Shown: positions 32,905 to 43,520 of the stretch, piece after piece
Position numbering within the stretch: position 1 is the first letter of the stretch
Layout: each line of letters starts with the position of its first letter
Assembly: GCF_900747795.2 (NCBI RefSeq)
Contig: NC_041401.2
Span: forward strand, 158,819,233-158,883,232
Length of the DNA stretch: 64,000 nt
Origin: Erpetoichthys calabaricus
Taxonomy: Eukaryota; Chordata; Cladistia; Polypteriformes; Polypteridae
Reading direction: 5' to 3'
The notes under the pieces: generated by a model
Database searches by the model: none
What the model was told of the DNA's origin: nothing
What the model saw: only the letters and a program-made list of their open reading frames with translations
Position numbers and translations under genes: made by a program

Positions 32905-33225
32905 CTTCTTGGTTGAGTCCATCTTCAAGAATGAGCCAAAGATGGAGGTGATCCAGGCCTTGGTCTCTTCTATCCTCGAAGCCACCTCCCTGGCATAGAT
33001 GGACAGCAACCACTTTACACCGGGGTCATCCGTGGTGGTCGAGGCGTAGTCGTAGATGGCTCGGCACCCGATGTGATGAACTTGGTGGCCGCGAACATGA
33101 ACTTTCTGGACCGCTCCAACCAGGACTTGACGTGCTCCTCGAGCAGATATTTGCGCAGCCGGGTGGCCCCGTTGCCCAGTGTGCGCTCACGCATCTGCCC
33201 GATGAGCTTTTTGTCGCAGGATAAT
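32905..33225 (-). CDS. DUF6729-type gene, exon 5, one frame conflict
   Basis: Encodes LSCDKKLIGQMRERTLGNGA and, in another frame, AIYDYASTTTDDPGVKWLLS through SFLKMDSTKK. The frame must change between about 33,050 and 33,100, and the exon length is one base off what its phases require. The Asp of KMDSTKK is the candidate first catalytic residue. Confidence 0.7.
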
Positions 33226-33319
33226 CTGTGTTGAGACAGAACAGAGACGTTAGGACTGCCCGTGTGTGCCTGTCTACCTATGGAGAGTTGACCCAGCCAT
33301 CGGAGACTCCTTGTCTGAC

Positions 33320-33765
33320 CTGTAAGTCAGGATAGCTGGAAAGTCATCCCGATGGGTGCAGTGCAGCTGATCCAAGACATCCTGCGACCAGCCCGCCACC
33401 TTCTTCTTGCAGCGCCGGCACTCCAGGTACTCCGTGGCCATAAAGTACCATCCGTCTGACTCCAGGACCCTCCGGACGGTCCTGTAGAGTCCGGCTCCCG
33501 ACAACCTGTGGCTGCACACCGTGCAGGACAGCTTGTAGCCCCGCATGCGGTACGGCATCCACAGGAAGAACGGGCGCTGAAAAAAGGTGTCGGGCGATGT
33601 CGGGGGCTGGAGGTGCACGTTGCGGGGGCCGGGAGGATACCACCAAAGGCGAAGGTTGGACGTCAGAACAGGCTTTCCATCCTTGCCCCTGGTGAAAAGG
33701 GCCCGACTTACCCACACATGCTGTTCTTTGGGTAGGGAAGTCCTCCAGCCCTCGGGTAAAAGTAG
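33320..33765 (-). CDS. DUF6729-type gene, zinc-ribbon exon 4
   Basis: Encodes LLLPEGWRTSLPKEQHVWVS, then SPDTFFQRPFFLWMPYRMRG and cysteine pairs CTVC and CRRC, then DDFPAILTYR. The CxxC pairs about 43 residues apart could bind one zinc. This is the part that identifies the family. Confidence 0.78.
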
Positions 33766-33886
33766 CTGTGTGTGTGAGAGAGAAAGAGAGACGGCATGAG
33801 CAAGAGAAAAAGAAACAAAAAGAATCAGACAGGGCCTGTTCCTTTCCCGGCAATGCAATTCAAACAAACACATCGTTTTAACTCAC

Positions 33887-33999
33887 CTCTCTCCTGGCTA
33901 CAGACAGCATTTGCAAAGGCTGCTTTCCCGGATCAGCCGTCGGTTGGGAGCGCTGGGATGGCACGGGCCCTCCACTGGTTGCAGACTGGGAGGTAGATG
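33887..33999 (-). CDS. DUF6729-type gene, exon 3 (linker)
   Basis: Encodes a Ser/Pro/Gln-rich linker (TSQSATSGGPVPSQRSQPTA) ending VARRE at GTGAGT. Supported only by phase and splice sites. Confidence 0.55.
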
Positions 34000-34093
34000 C
34001 TGGGGAAGATTGTTTACAAATTCAAACAAATAACAGGTTAAACAGAAAAAGTGAAGGAGCCACCACCAGTTTCCATGGGTGGCGGTCACTTAC

Positions 34094-34311
34094 CAGCCTC
34101 CAACTCCATGCTGGCCGACAGCAGCACGTCATCGGGAATCTCGACGACGGAGGCTGCTGCAGAGAGAGAGGTGGTGGGGGTAACAGTGGTGGTTTTGGGA
34201 AGTGAGGAGGTTGCTGCTGCCTTTGCCTCGTCTCTCCCTCGCACATACAGCTGGAGCGCATGCATCTTGGTCCCGACTTTGGTGGTCTGGCGCCGGAGCC
34301 ATTTGATGTAA
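34094..34311 (-). CDS. DUF6729-type gene, exon 2
   Basis: Starts after AACACAG with a split Ser and YIKWLRRQTTKVGTKMHALQ. A low-complexity Thr/Ser/Ala linker follows and the exon ends MELEAG at GTAAGT. Exon phases fit both neighbours. Confidence 0.65.
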
Positions 34312-34418
34312 CTGTGTTGCGGTACGAAAGTGGGAACGGTAACAGGTGAACAAATGGAAGCAGGGTCCCACTACCTTGCTGTGCCCTTCCCCTCAGACCC
34401 CACCCAAAAGTCTCTCAC

Positions 34419-34955
34419 CTCTTAGCCTCCCGATCTTCCGCATCGTAAAGGGCCTCAAACGTCAGGTGTCCATGTTGGCCGAAGCCGACGAGCCTCTTGC
34501 CCTCGTCTAGGGTCCTGGCCGACCCGTCTCTCTCCCGTCGACGACGGATGGCCGTCTTCACATCGGGAAAGAGCCAGGCGTAGGACTCCAGGGTGTTCTT
34601 ATTGCTCGCCAGCGGGCTATCAGACACCTGGCCATCTTCGCGCTCCCTCTGGTGGGTTGCCAACACCATGACGGCATAGCCGAGGTCATGGGTCAGCAAC
34701 CATTTAAAAGTTTGACCCCGGTACTGTCCAAACTGGAGCTCGCTGACGCTGCGCACCAGCCTGGAGTCCCCGGGGTCACCGCCTGCTGCCCGCACCCGTC
34801 TCCTGGCCTGCTCCTTGACCATCTCGGCCGACTTGACCCTGTACGGCACGGTGGCGCTCAGGCCGTATGCCTTGGCGACCTGGATCGCCTCGGCGGAGGC
34901 CTTCAGGGTCAGTTCGCCGGAGGTCTCGCGGCGGAACTGTGGCACAGGATTCAAG
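34419..34955 (-). CDS. DUF6729-type gene, first recognised exon
   Basis: Encodes PQFRRETSGELTLKASAEAI, SVSELQFGQYRGQTFKWLLT and GFGQHGHLTFEALYDAEDRE. It ends AAG AG|GTGAGA. No ATG precedes it in frame; an acceptor TTTATCCAG just upstream (or CCACAG at 34,937) suggests an earlier small exon. Confidence 0.7.
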
Positions 34956-34974
34956 CTGGATAAATCAGACAAAC

Positions 34975-35645
34975 CAAGAGAAAGTTACAGCTCCATTCCA
35001 AAGTTTTACAACACCTCTGTTTTTCTTCAAATTTAACCAGCTGGAATGCAACGAGCGACCTGAAACAGATCCGCAGGAAACTGGCAGACATTTACATTTA
35101 AAGTGTAGGTTACCAAAAGCTGAAATTAAAAGAAATTTCAGAATATTACAAATTGGCCTTCATGGAGCAACTAATAGGTTACAACCTACATATAGTCTGC
35201 ACCAAGCCACGTTGCCTCCAACAGAGATCAAATAAAGAGTAACTGAGCATGCAAAAAGGAACAAGGAACAAGGGAACAACAGGATGATAAACCGCCACCT
35301 TTGAACAAAGTCTATAAGCGCCAAGCCCGATATTCCAAAAACTTTTTGAATGAATCTTTGTGTTATTTAACCTATGAATACTTACATGTCAACACCGCAG
35401 GCGATGTTGGGTGTATTAAAATAATGCAATCAACCATTACGTCAATTAAAGAAAGAAACCTTTGTTTTAAGAGGAACACTGCTACTACAAACAAAGACTC
35501 ACGTAAGAACACTAGTGGCAGCCATGGTAAGGGATACCAGAAAGTTAATTCTGAAAGAGTAAGGGAACATAGACACAAAATAAATAAAATGGTTGGTAAT
35601 ACTAGTGCTGGATTTTTTTTAAGGCCTTTAATAATATTACAACTA
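34975..35645. other. upstream of the DUF6729-type gene, nothing recognised
   Basis: GC content drops sharply here. An ORF at 35,301-35,660 has no recognisable domain and runs into the next repeat. No promoter motif is convincing. Confidence 0.5.
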
Positions 35646-36563
35646 CAGTGGAACCTCTAGATACGAGTTTAATTCGTTCCAGAACTGAGCTTGTATAGCG
35701 AATTACTCGTATCTAGAACAAACTTCCCCATTGAAAATAATGGAAATCCAGTTAATCCGTTCTGCACCCCAAATATATTAACATAAAAATCAATTTTCCT
35801 AACAAATAACACTGATAAATTATATATACTGTAGTCTACCTTTAATAAATAACACTGGTAAATAATATAACTGATTATTAAAAGAATCAAAACAGGTGTC
35901 CAAAGTGCAGTAGAGCATTCAATAAATCTTTAAATAAATAATCCTTAAAACAGTTGTGAAGTGGAGGTTTAAAATACACAAGAATAACAATCCTTTAACA
36001 CGAGGTTAAAACGTCAAAAGGATGCCGTCTTTAAAAAACAGATGACAATCACCGGTGCTTCTTCTCTGTTAGCATCTCACCTGCTTCTCCCATGCGGGCT
36101 CTGCAACAGGCGAGACACTCTTAATGCAGCTGACCTTCTCTACACCGTCCTGCTTCAGCTGTTTGGCTCGCCTGTTCAGCTACACGCGAGCCTGCACTTG
36201 CCTGCCTGCCTGCCTTCTCTCTCTCTCTCTTTCTTTTCTTTCACTTCTTCTCCCCCTTAACCGGCTCGCGCTTCTCTATATATGCGGGGAGGACATGGCA
36301 GCTGCAGCCCATCAGCCACAGGAACAATCATGGATGTGGGCAGTTTCCCACCTGTGCACTTAAGTGAGAAACGCAGACACCGCAGATCGCGGCTCGCAAC
36401 TGCTACCACGCCCCCTTGCTAAGCCGCGAGCTATACCCACAGCCTGGCTCGTGGCTCGTTATGCGAACCAATGCTCGTATTTAGAGCTGAATTTTTCGCT
36501 CATACTTTCCTCGTATTTTGAATTTCTCGTATACAGAGGTGCTCGTATCTCGAGGTTCCACTG
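35646..36563. mobile_element. pogo/Tigger-type MITE, 918 bp
   Basis: TA-flanked ends CAGTGGAACCTCTAGATACG and its inverse CTCGTATCTCGAGGTTCCACTG, with further inverted ACTCGTATCT motifs inside. Long interior without transposase coding; ORFs over the TC-rich part (36,180-36,260) are low complexity. Confidence 0.88.
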
Positions 36564-36569
36564 TACATT

Positions 36570-36715
36570 GTTACACTGCAATTTCCTATTGTTAGCATTA
36601 TTATTATTATTATTATTCATTATTAAAAAACACAATTATAACGCAATTCTGTCCAGACTATTTACAGATATCTATATTACTGAAACCAGTTTGCTAAAAT
36701 GAAAAAAAAAAAAAA
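36570..36715. repeat. ATT and poly-A simple repeats
   Basis: ATT repeat at 36,596-36,617 and a run of about 20 A at 36,702-36,722. Confidence 0.85.
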
Positions 36716-36721
36716 AAAAAA

Positions 36722-37012
36722 AGAATACTTTCATTAATATGTACAAAAGAAATAAATTCTCATTAGATTAAACTACATCTTTTTTATTTCACTTCACTAT
36801 AATCCTTGTACAGTATAGCAGCAGCACTATTTTATAGTTATATTACTTATTACACTACTTGTCAAAGTATCGCTATGTAGTCGCTAAAAAGAAAAAAAGA
36901 ACGCTTTCGTTAATATGCACATAAGAAAATAAAATTAAGTACATTAAAACTTCACGTTTTATTTCACTTCACTATAATTCTTGGGTACTAATAGTAGCAG
37001 CAATAGTACCAT
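36722..37012. repeat. diverged tandem duplication, about 176-bp period
   Basis: GAATACTTTCATTAATATGTAC at 36,723 recurs as GAACGCTTTCGTTAATATGC at 36,899, followed in both by TTTTATTTCACTTCACTATAA and AGCAGCA...CATTTTA. Confidence 0.75.
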
Positions 37013-37019
37013 TTTAATA

Positions 37020-37480
37020 GTACCAGCGGGCCCACTTGAAGATAAAAGAAAGAACATGACATCACCGCTTTTAGGCGGGGAGGCGGGTCTTTCGGAGCAA
37101 AAAAAAAATAGAACAAATCTTGTTCAGCCAGTCAGAGTTCACAAAACTTTCAAAAGTAGAACACCTCGACCAATTAGAACACAGGCGTTTCCGCGTGAGC
37201 CAATCGCTGCACAGGGCTGCTTGTCAATCACCCGAGAAAATAGAACAAAAGAAGCACAAAATAGCACAGCAGATCGGCTCCCTCTAGGAGCAAGAAGGAA
37301 GCTGGGCAAGGCCAGGACCCTCATCAGGTTCCACTCCATGTTCTTCTCTTCCATAATTAGATGGACCGGACTGTTTCATTTCTTGCAATGTTTGGTTCCC
37401 ACACCATATCTTCAACCTTTGCTGACCCTGCAAGAACTCAACGAGGTTGAGGTCACTGACTCTGTCATCACAGGGAGAAC
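37020..37480. other. unassigned patch with several CCAAT-like motifs
   Basis: GACCAATTAGAAC, GAGCCAATCGC, GTCAGTCAGAG-like and GTCAATCACC occur within about 100 bp (37,128-37,235). No TATA or exon follows, so the meaning is open. It lies downstream of MOB4's 3' end. Confidence 0.3.
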
Positions 37481-37927
37481 AAAGTTCTAGCTGCTCTGTT
37501 AAAACACGTGGATTTGCTTTACTTTATGTAATTGTGGCTTTTTCGACAACTGGAACATCAAGACAAAGAGCAAACACAGAAGGCCAGCCAGCGGTGAAGA
37601 TGACTGCAATCCGTGATTAAGCACTGAACCCAAAATGAAACTGTCATCCTGCAGGGAACTTTCCTGTGTGTTACTTCCACATGTTTTACACATTTTCTCA
37701 CCCATCACTAAAAACTACATGGGGTAAGCAACATATAAATAATATTCTTAGGCAGAAGAAAAACCTTGTAAGAGTTTTAAAATAAAAGCATCCATAAGCA
37801 GTCACCACATAACGTTCTCCCCTCTGTGCGAGTGGCGCCTCATGCAAAGTGAAACGTAAAAGGCACAGAGAAACAAACATGAAAGAAATGAACATCAATA
37901 CCCAACAAATACCAGTTAGCTGAAGCA

Positions 37928-37933
37928 TTTATT
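37928..37933 (-). terminator. MOB4: candidate MOB4 polyadenylation signal
   Basis: AATAAA on the minus strand, about 370 bp after the MOB4 stop codon. Sequence 37,934-38,299 would be 3' UTR; no other evidence. Confidence 0.4.
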
Positions 37934-38299
37934 CATTCACTTAAGTCAACAGTTACTTAATTTGAATTTTGGCATGAATAGTTCACCGGTTACCCTGTTG
38001 CTATTCAGATTCCCGTCAGTCTGTAAAGTGGGTAACTAGTTTGACTTTATTAACAGATAAGATCAGAGAAAATTTAGTCCATTTAAAAACAAGGTGGCTT
38101 TTACAGAGCTCAATGATAATAACTTAGAGAGAGGGCTGAACTTATTTAGAAGCAGCTAGACAAGACACAAAGGATAAAAAAAAGGCCAAACAAAAAAAAG
38201 TAATAGTATTGATACATGATTGAAACAATTAAAAAAACGATATTGTACACAAAATGTTCAGGCTGTGTGTGTAGTGGAATTGTGCCGGCGGCAGCCTCA

Positions 38300-38431
38300 T
38301 CACGCTTCACTCTCACCCGATGTGGAGTTCTGCACGTCTTCCTCCAGGATGGGGACTATCAGGTTGTCCTTTGACATGAGATTGTACTTCATCACAAACC
38401 TTGTAAAGCGATGGCACAGAAAGGTTTCATT
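38300..38431 (-). CDS. MOB4: MOB4 (phocein), exon 8, terminal coding exon
   Basis: Encodes [20 protein letters not shown] through [11 protein letters not shown] and a stop: residues 183-225 of the human numbering, with only conservative changes (K to R, E to D, V to T). MOB4 is a Mob-family adaptor in the STRIPAK phosphatase-kinase complex, acting in the cytoplasm and on Golgi and endosomal membranes and in neuronal spines. Seven exons in this window add up to exactly human residues 21-225, all with canonical GT-AG introns. The gene spans at least 21 kb because its introns are packed with transposons. Exon 1, encoding about 20 residues, lies beyond 64,000. It converges on RFTN2, the same neighbour as in human. 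Confidence 0.97.
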   Translation of the reverse strand, partial: NETFLCHRFTRFVMKYNLMSKDNLIVPILEEDVQNSTSGESEA

Positions 38432-39153
38432 CTGAAACACAAAGGATGATCACACACAGTGTGCTTAAGAGCCCCCTTAAGAGAAAACAAAAAACTCGCT
38501 GCTAGCAGAAATGATGCCAATGGCGCTCAGGGTCCTTACAGTTACCCTTGGCAAACAGGTTGAAGTGGAGAGCCAAACAACTGCTAATCCAAAATCTTGA
38601 CCCGTTGTGATTTTTCTTAAACTAATGGATGGCGGACCCCTGCAAAGTCTTCACACCGATGGACCAGCCACATACACAAAGTTGAAGTTCAACGACAGAC
38701 CTGGGACCCTGCTGGCTCTACAAGCAGATCTTTAGGCTCAGGGAAGGCCAGTCGCTTACCTGCCCTGAAGTTGCCCGTTTGCACAAGGCCGAGGGGACAT
38801 CTCCACTGCTTCAGTATGACCGAAATGTAGACAGGAAAACTTCCGACAGTTACGTGTATGAAGGCATCTAACAGTCACTCATACCAGCCAATGTCTTATT
38901 CAAAAGAGAAGTTTTATTCTTGCTGCAAAAAAGGTTTAACTCTATAATTTGTTAATCCTTGCCAAGTGCCACATCAGAGGTTCCTAATATCAGATTGTAG
39001 TTTTGGTTTGTTCCATTAATTAAAAAACATTGGTTGGCATGAAAACCAGTGGCCTCTGTGGCCCTCTTGTAACCGAGACCACTGATTTGTTGTATAAGGA
39101 CCAACCACTTAGAAACATCAGAGCTGACGTGGGAAACATGGAGGACCCTAAAG
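38432..39153 (-). other. MOB4: MOB4 intron 7, no element in this part
   Basis: Nothing recognised. Confidence 0.6.
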
Positions 39154-39706
39154 CAGGGGTGGGCAAAGTCATTCCTGGAGGGCCGCAGTGGCCACGGGTT
39201 TTTGTTCCAACCCAGTTGCTTAATTAGAAAACAATCCTTGCCAATAATTACATTTCATGGCTTGTTAGTGCTTTAACTCTGCTATGTCAAGTCATTCTGA
39301 TATCCTAGATTTTTTTTCCATTCTAAGGATATCATCCAAATATTTTGAAGTGTAAAACAGATGGGTAATTCTTAATCCTTCACTTTCTTCTCTTCTCTTT
39401 CCTTCCAAGTATTTAATTAAACCAAATAGTGCACGATAAATACACAGAGGTGTAAAGGGTAACAAGCAAAATGGATAACTGCTGGTTTCACTTGTCATTT
39501 GCATCTTATTGCTAATAAGGAGCAATTAAAAACAGAGAATGCAGCTGTTTAAGACTTAAATAAGCAATAAGGGTTCAAAATCTTAATGAGGGAGACAACT
39601 AAAATGAAGTGTTTCTAGAGCAATAAGTGCTTCTTATTAAGCAATTGGGTTGGAACAAAAACCTGCAGCCACTGCGGCCCTCCAGGAATGAGTTTGTCCA
39701 CCCCTG
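39154..39706. mobile_element. hAT-type MITE, copy 2 (553 bp)
   Basis: Same family as 2582-3140: ends CAGGGGTGGGCAAAGTCATT and the inverse, similar throughout. Flanks CCCTAAAG and CTCTAAAG match at 7 of 8 bases, the expected 8-bp duplication after one change. Confidence 0.92.
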
Positions 39707-39769
39707 CTCTAAAGGATGAGTCTGTTAAACCTAAAGGGGTGAACCATTACAGGCCTTCTCTGCTGTTCG

Positions 39770-39922
39770 TCTTCACAGGTGGCGCAGTGGTAGTGCTGCT
39801 GCTTTGCAGTAAGGAGACTATGGAAGATTGTGGGTTCGCTTCCCGGTTCCTCCCTGTGTGGATAGCGCTTTGAGTACTGAGAAAAGCGCTATATAAATGT
39901 AATGAATTATTATTATTATTAT
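39770..39922 (+). mobile_element. tRNA-SINE head joined to an ATT-tailed 3' end
   Basis: GGTGGCGCAGTGGTAGTGCT and a B box GGGTTCGCTTCC are followed directly by GAGAAAAGCGCTATATAAAT and an ATT repeat. A minus-strand piece of the same 3' end (ATTTATATAGCGCTTTTCTC) lies at 49,219-49,280. Confidence 0.75.
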
Positions 39923-40681
39923 TGACAGAAAAACGACAAGGCTGCTGACAAATGTCACTCACACAACATCAGCCAGGGCCATCGTTGCAAGATTCTCTGT
40001 GGTGACTCCATCCAGTCTGAGGATATGTTCTCGTCAGCGGAGACCCCAGCAGAAGTGTCTGGTGGGGTTGGATCAGATTTTATTGAGGAGTCGAGATGCC
40101 ACTGGAGCAGTGGGTTTGTGAAAATGGTGCATGGGAGGCTGGGGCCAAACTGGGACCTCTTTACAAAAGCCAGAGAGGATGCACTCCATTTACAAAAAGA
40201 ACATTCTCAATCGTCAAATACTGTATATGAACTACTGTGCATTTCACACATTTTTATACGGATCATTTTTTCAGCTATAAAGCTTTAAAATTCAAAGACC
40301 CAAGCACTGATGCCTCCTCCAGAAATAACACTTTAAATGTAGAATAAAAATAAATCAATAAAAATTAGTATATGTTCTTGAGACTTGCTTGTTCCCTTGA
40401 AGAAATATCAATGTAAATAATACACTGCATTTCAAATTATGGAAGGAGTGTGTTTATACAGCATCAAAAAAAAAAATTAGTGCATTAGAGGCATTTTCTT
40501 ATCTACAACTCACCAATATTTACATAAACATTAATATAGAAAATTAATAGAAAAATATCACGTAGGAAGAAAAGGAGCAATTTCCGTATTAAGCTTTGAA
40601 GAACAACAGAACATTAACTTTGGCTAATGGGTACTAAACCAAACCCCCCAAGAAATAAAACCTGATTAGGAACAAATTTAC
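39923..40681 (-). other. MOB4: MOB4 intron 7, remainder
   Basis: No supported element. Confidence 0.55.
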
Positions 40682-40793
40682 CTCGTATTTGTCAAATATC
40701 TGTCTGTGGTGAAAATAGGCATGAGAGAATATTCTGTAAATCCTACGGCACACGGAGCCCAGCTTTGCTACCGATGACTCCTTGATGCTAACC
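40682..40793 (-). CDS. MOB4: MOB4 exon 7
   Basis: Encodes [20 protein letters not shown] and [17 protein letters not shown] (residues 146-182). H169 and H174 in SHAYFHH are the two histidine ligands of the structural zinc in Mob proteins. Only one residue differs from human (K for E near the end). Confidence 0.97.
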
Positions 40794-41043
40794 CTGTGGA
40801 GAAGAGAGGTGATGAAGAGTGTCAGCACACCTGAAGTTACTTTCATTAGACACCTACATGCCTTCATAAAGACTTTATGAAAAACATACACAATTCAAAA
40901 TTGATCTTTACACACTCGGACTTGTTTTTATTCAAAATGAAAGTTTAGCATACAGTTGCCCTGTTAAAACAGAACAATTTTAATTTCAAAACTGACTTCA
41001 AACCAAAAAGAAACCCTTGGAGTGAACTGGACGAAGCTTAATA

Positions 41044-41722
41044 CCATGCTGTGAAAAAGTATTTGCCCCTTCCGGATTTTCTCTCCTTGTTTCTACTGTC
41101 CAAACAAATTTAGAGTAATACAAAAGACAACCTGAGTGAACACAATACATGACTTTAAATGACTTGATTTATTGGAAACAAGTTCACCAACACCTGAGGG
41201 AAAAAGTAACTGTCCCCTTAGTCACTCAGTCAACCAATGAACCAAATATAAAGGACAATGGGTTAAATTAGACTAGAAACACCCAAGCTTGCTGGCTGCC
41301 AGCCCTATTGAATCTAAACATCACTTAAACAGAACTGTTCAGGCATTGTGAAGCTGGCTAAGAGATCTCCACAAGCAGCACACCATGGCTAAGTTATAAA
41401 AGTAATCCCTAAAACTCTGGACCTCTACTGAACCACAGTGACATCATCTCCAAATCCAGAAAACCTGGAACAGTGGTAAATCTGCCCAGGAATGGCCAGA
41501 CTTTCAACATTACACAAAGAGAATTCACAGCACTCGTCCTGGAAGTCTCAGAAGAACCGAGACAAACATTTAAGCAACTGTAGGCCTCTCAGCTCAGGTA
41601 ATGTCAGCGCTCAAGATGCCACCACTGGAAAGACACTGAGGAAAATGGTGTCCGTGAAAGAGCTGCAAGGTGGAAACCACAGCTAAACACGATGAACAGA
41701 GAGGCTGGTCTAACTAGGGATG
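41044..41722 (+). mobile_element. decayed Tc1-like 5' fragment
   Basis: Starts CATGCTGTGAAAAAGTATTT (compare the terminus at 400-432). It contains traces of the N-terminal transposase region (AGAATTCACAGCACTCGTCC, AGCTGCAAGGTGGAAACCAC) but no open frame. The right end is missing. Confidence 0.65.
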
Positions 41723-41955
41723 GGTGATACCACTACAAGCACTTTACATGTCAGAATTCCTGTACCGATACGGAGTATTTATTTATTTTTTATTATAAAG
41801 AGTATAGGAATTGTTTATAAATGCTAGTGTTTTAGAATGGGTAATGTTAATGAGATCAGTCTATTTAAATTAACTAATATGATGACAGTATCAAGGACAC
41901 CATATCAATTATATTACAAAATATAAATTAATAGAATAAACGTCATTTTCTAACC

Positions 41956-42172
41956 TGCTTACTCCAGACTAGGGCTATGGGAGGGTGCCTGAGCCTATCC
42001 CAGCTGCCAAAGGGCACAATGCAGAAGCAAACCCTGGAGAGGGTGCCCATCCATTGCTGGGCGAACGCACCAAACACACGCTGCGGCCAATTTAGCTTTG
42101 CCAGTTAAACTAATCGGACACTGGGAGACATGAAGATCCAGGTTGCAAACCTCTGTCTCCTTAAGGCTGGTT
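41956..42172 (-). mobile_element. old tRNA-SINE copy
   Basis: GCCTGAGCCTATCCCAGCTG, AGGGTGCCCATCCATTGCTG and GGACACTGGGAGACATGAAG are diverged versions of the SINE body on the minus strand. Confidence 0.55.
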
Positions 42173-43500
42173 TCTACTTAACACTCAGAACACGTACACA
42201 TCATGGCTGCCATGTATTCCCAGTGTTCATTTGACCCGTCCTCTGAGCAGGTCTTCAGAAATTAACGCAACGGCAATGCATGTGTGAGTTGCAGTACCAG
42301 CAAAAACCGGGGGGCACAGTGGTTGGTGACGTTAGAGTCTCCGTTTACTATCAACAGGTGACAGCAAGCTGCTTTGCTGATCTCACAGGATCAATGTGTG
42401 TGCTTCAATATTTGATGAATGGTTCGATGTGGTGAAACAAAAAGCTGATGTATTTGTGGTGCTTTTCTTTTCACATTCTGTGCCGTCTCTTTATTTTTTG
42501 TACTTTCACAACAGCATCAGAATGTGCGGCAGCATATTTGAGCCAAAGAGAAAAAAAAATTAGGGACACAGGAAAAAGGTCTATTTTGAGATTAAAGTGG
42601 AAATTTTGCCAATGTCTCTTGACAGCTGAGCTGTAAACCACATACAGCGAAGCAACATTTTACTGTCCTAGCAGTGCATAATATGACTGGAGTTTGACAA
42701 ATAAAGAGAACACCCAACTGGCCAGAAGCGCCGCTTCATCCCAGTACTGCAAATGCATTTCAGCAGATTCTGGGGACTTGTTCTCATTCAGGATCAATAT
42801 CCATATCAGAGTGTAGGAGATTCCTTTATATCAAAAGAGTAAAATAATTAAGTTTATAACAAATTTTCAATTAATTGCTTTACCTGCATATTTGGAGAAT
42901 CGGGCCCTTAGGCTGATGAATGCAGTACAGCCTACAAATTAGTGTTTTCTTGCTTTTTTTATATATATACACTGAAAAATGTTTTAAGAAGGAAACAGGG
43001 CTCAAAGTACTGCCATTCTATTGAACGTTTGTGGTTTTAATTCCCCAAAACAATCAAGAGGCTCAACGTACTGCTTTAAACCACGCCACTTATTTTTCAA
43101 ACAGCTATAATTATTCTTCTGAAGTGATTTCTACTACCAGATAAACATCTCAATGTTTCGATTGCTGATGTCTGCAGGTTATGAAGGAGAACATAAAAAA
43201 ACCTAACAAAACATAACATTATAATCTTACACAGCGACCCGAATAATAGTTACAGCTGAAGTCGAGCACTTTAAGGAAAAAACAACATGCAAAAGCCTTA
43301 AAACCGTCCAATGGACCACAAACCTCACCAACTGGTGTGAGGTTTGCAGAAAAAAAGCATTTACAGGCAGTGGAGTGCTCTTGTGTACCCTGGTGCATGA
43401 AAAATCCAAAGATCAAGAGTAAATCTGGAAAAGAAACCACCTAAGCAGATGAGGAAAATACAGATTATCTATTTACAATATGAACATAAAGCAAAAAGTC
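42173..43500 (-). other. MOB4: MOB4 intron 6, no element recognised
   Basis: Mostly AT-rich unique-looking sequence; nothing supported. Confidence 0.5.
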
Positions 43501-43520
43501 TTATTTAAAAAGAACAGCAA

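Larger units (their letters stand above)
29990..34974 (-). pseudogene. DUF6729-type multi-exon gene, transposase-like, probably decayed (whole locus)
   Basis: I recognise a protein family found in many copies in fish genomes, whose cysteine-rich part I associate with DUF6729; its function is not established. Domains in order: an N-terminal block (QFGQYRGQTFKWLLTHDLGY); a cysteine-rich zinc ribbon (CTVC..., CRRC); a core with KMDSTKK, LYVDRDCC and VRLDVWHLMRR; a C-terminal all-helical part; and a CCHC knuckle. The spacing of KMD, YVDRD and the WH-RR block resembles MULE/KDZ-like DDE transposases; this is inference. Exons (minus): 34419-34955, 34094-34311, 33887-33999, 33320-33765, 32905-33225, 32063-32838, 31742-31951, 31342-31653, 30994-31250, 30639-30878, from 30555, and near 29,990-30,213. 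Introns are short (about 45-240 bp) and GT-AG. Exon lengths conflict by one base in three exons, so the copy looks broken. No ATG start was found. Confidence 0.7.

Noticed and set aside
35301-35660. 119-codon ORF upstream of the DUF6729-type gene, opposite strand
   Set aside because: No domain, AT-rich, and it runs into a MITE; kept as unassigned.
41717-41775. TAGGGATGGGTGATACCACT resembling a hAT terminus
   Set aside because: No matching inverted end or duplication found nearby.
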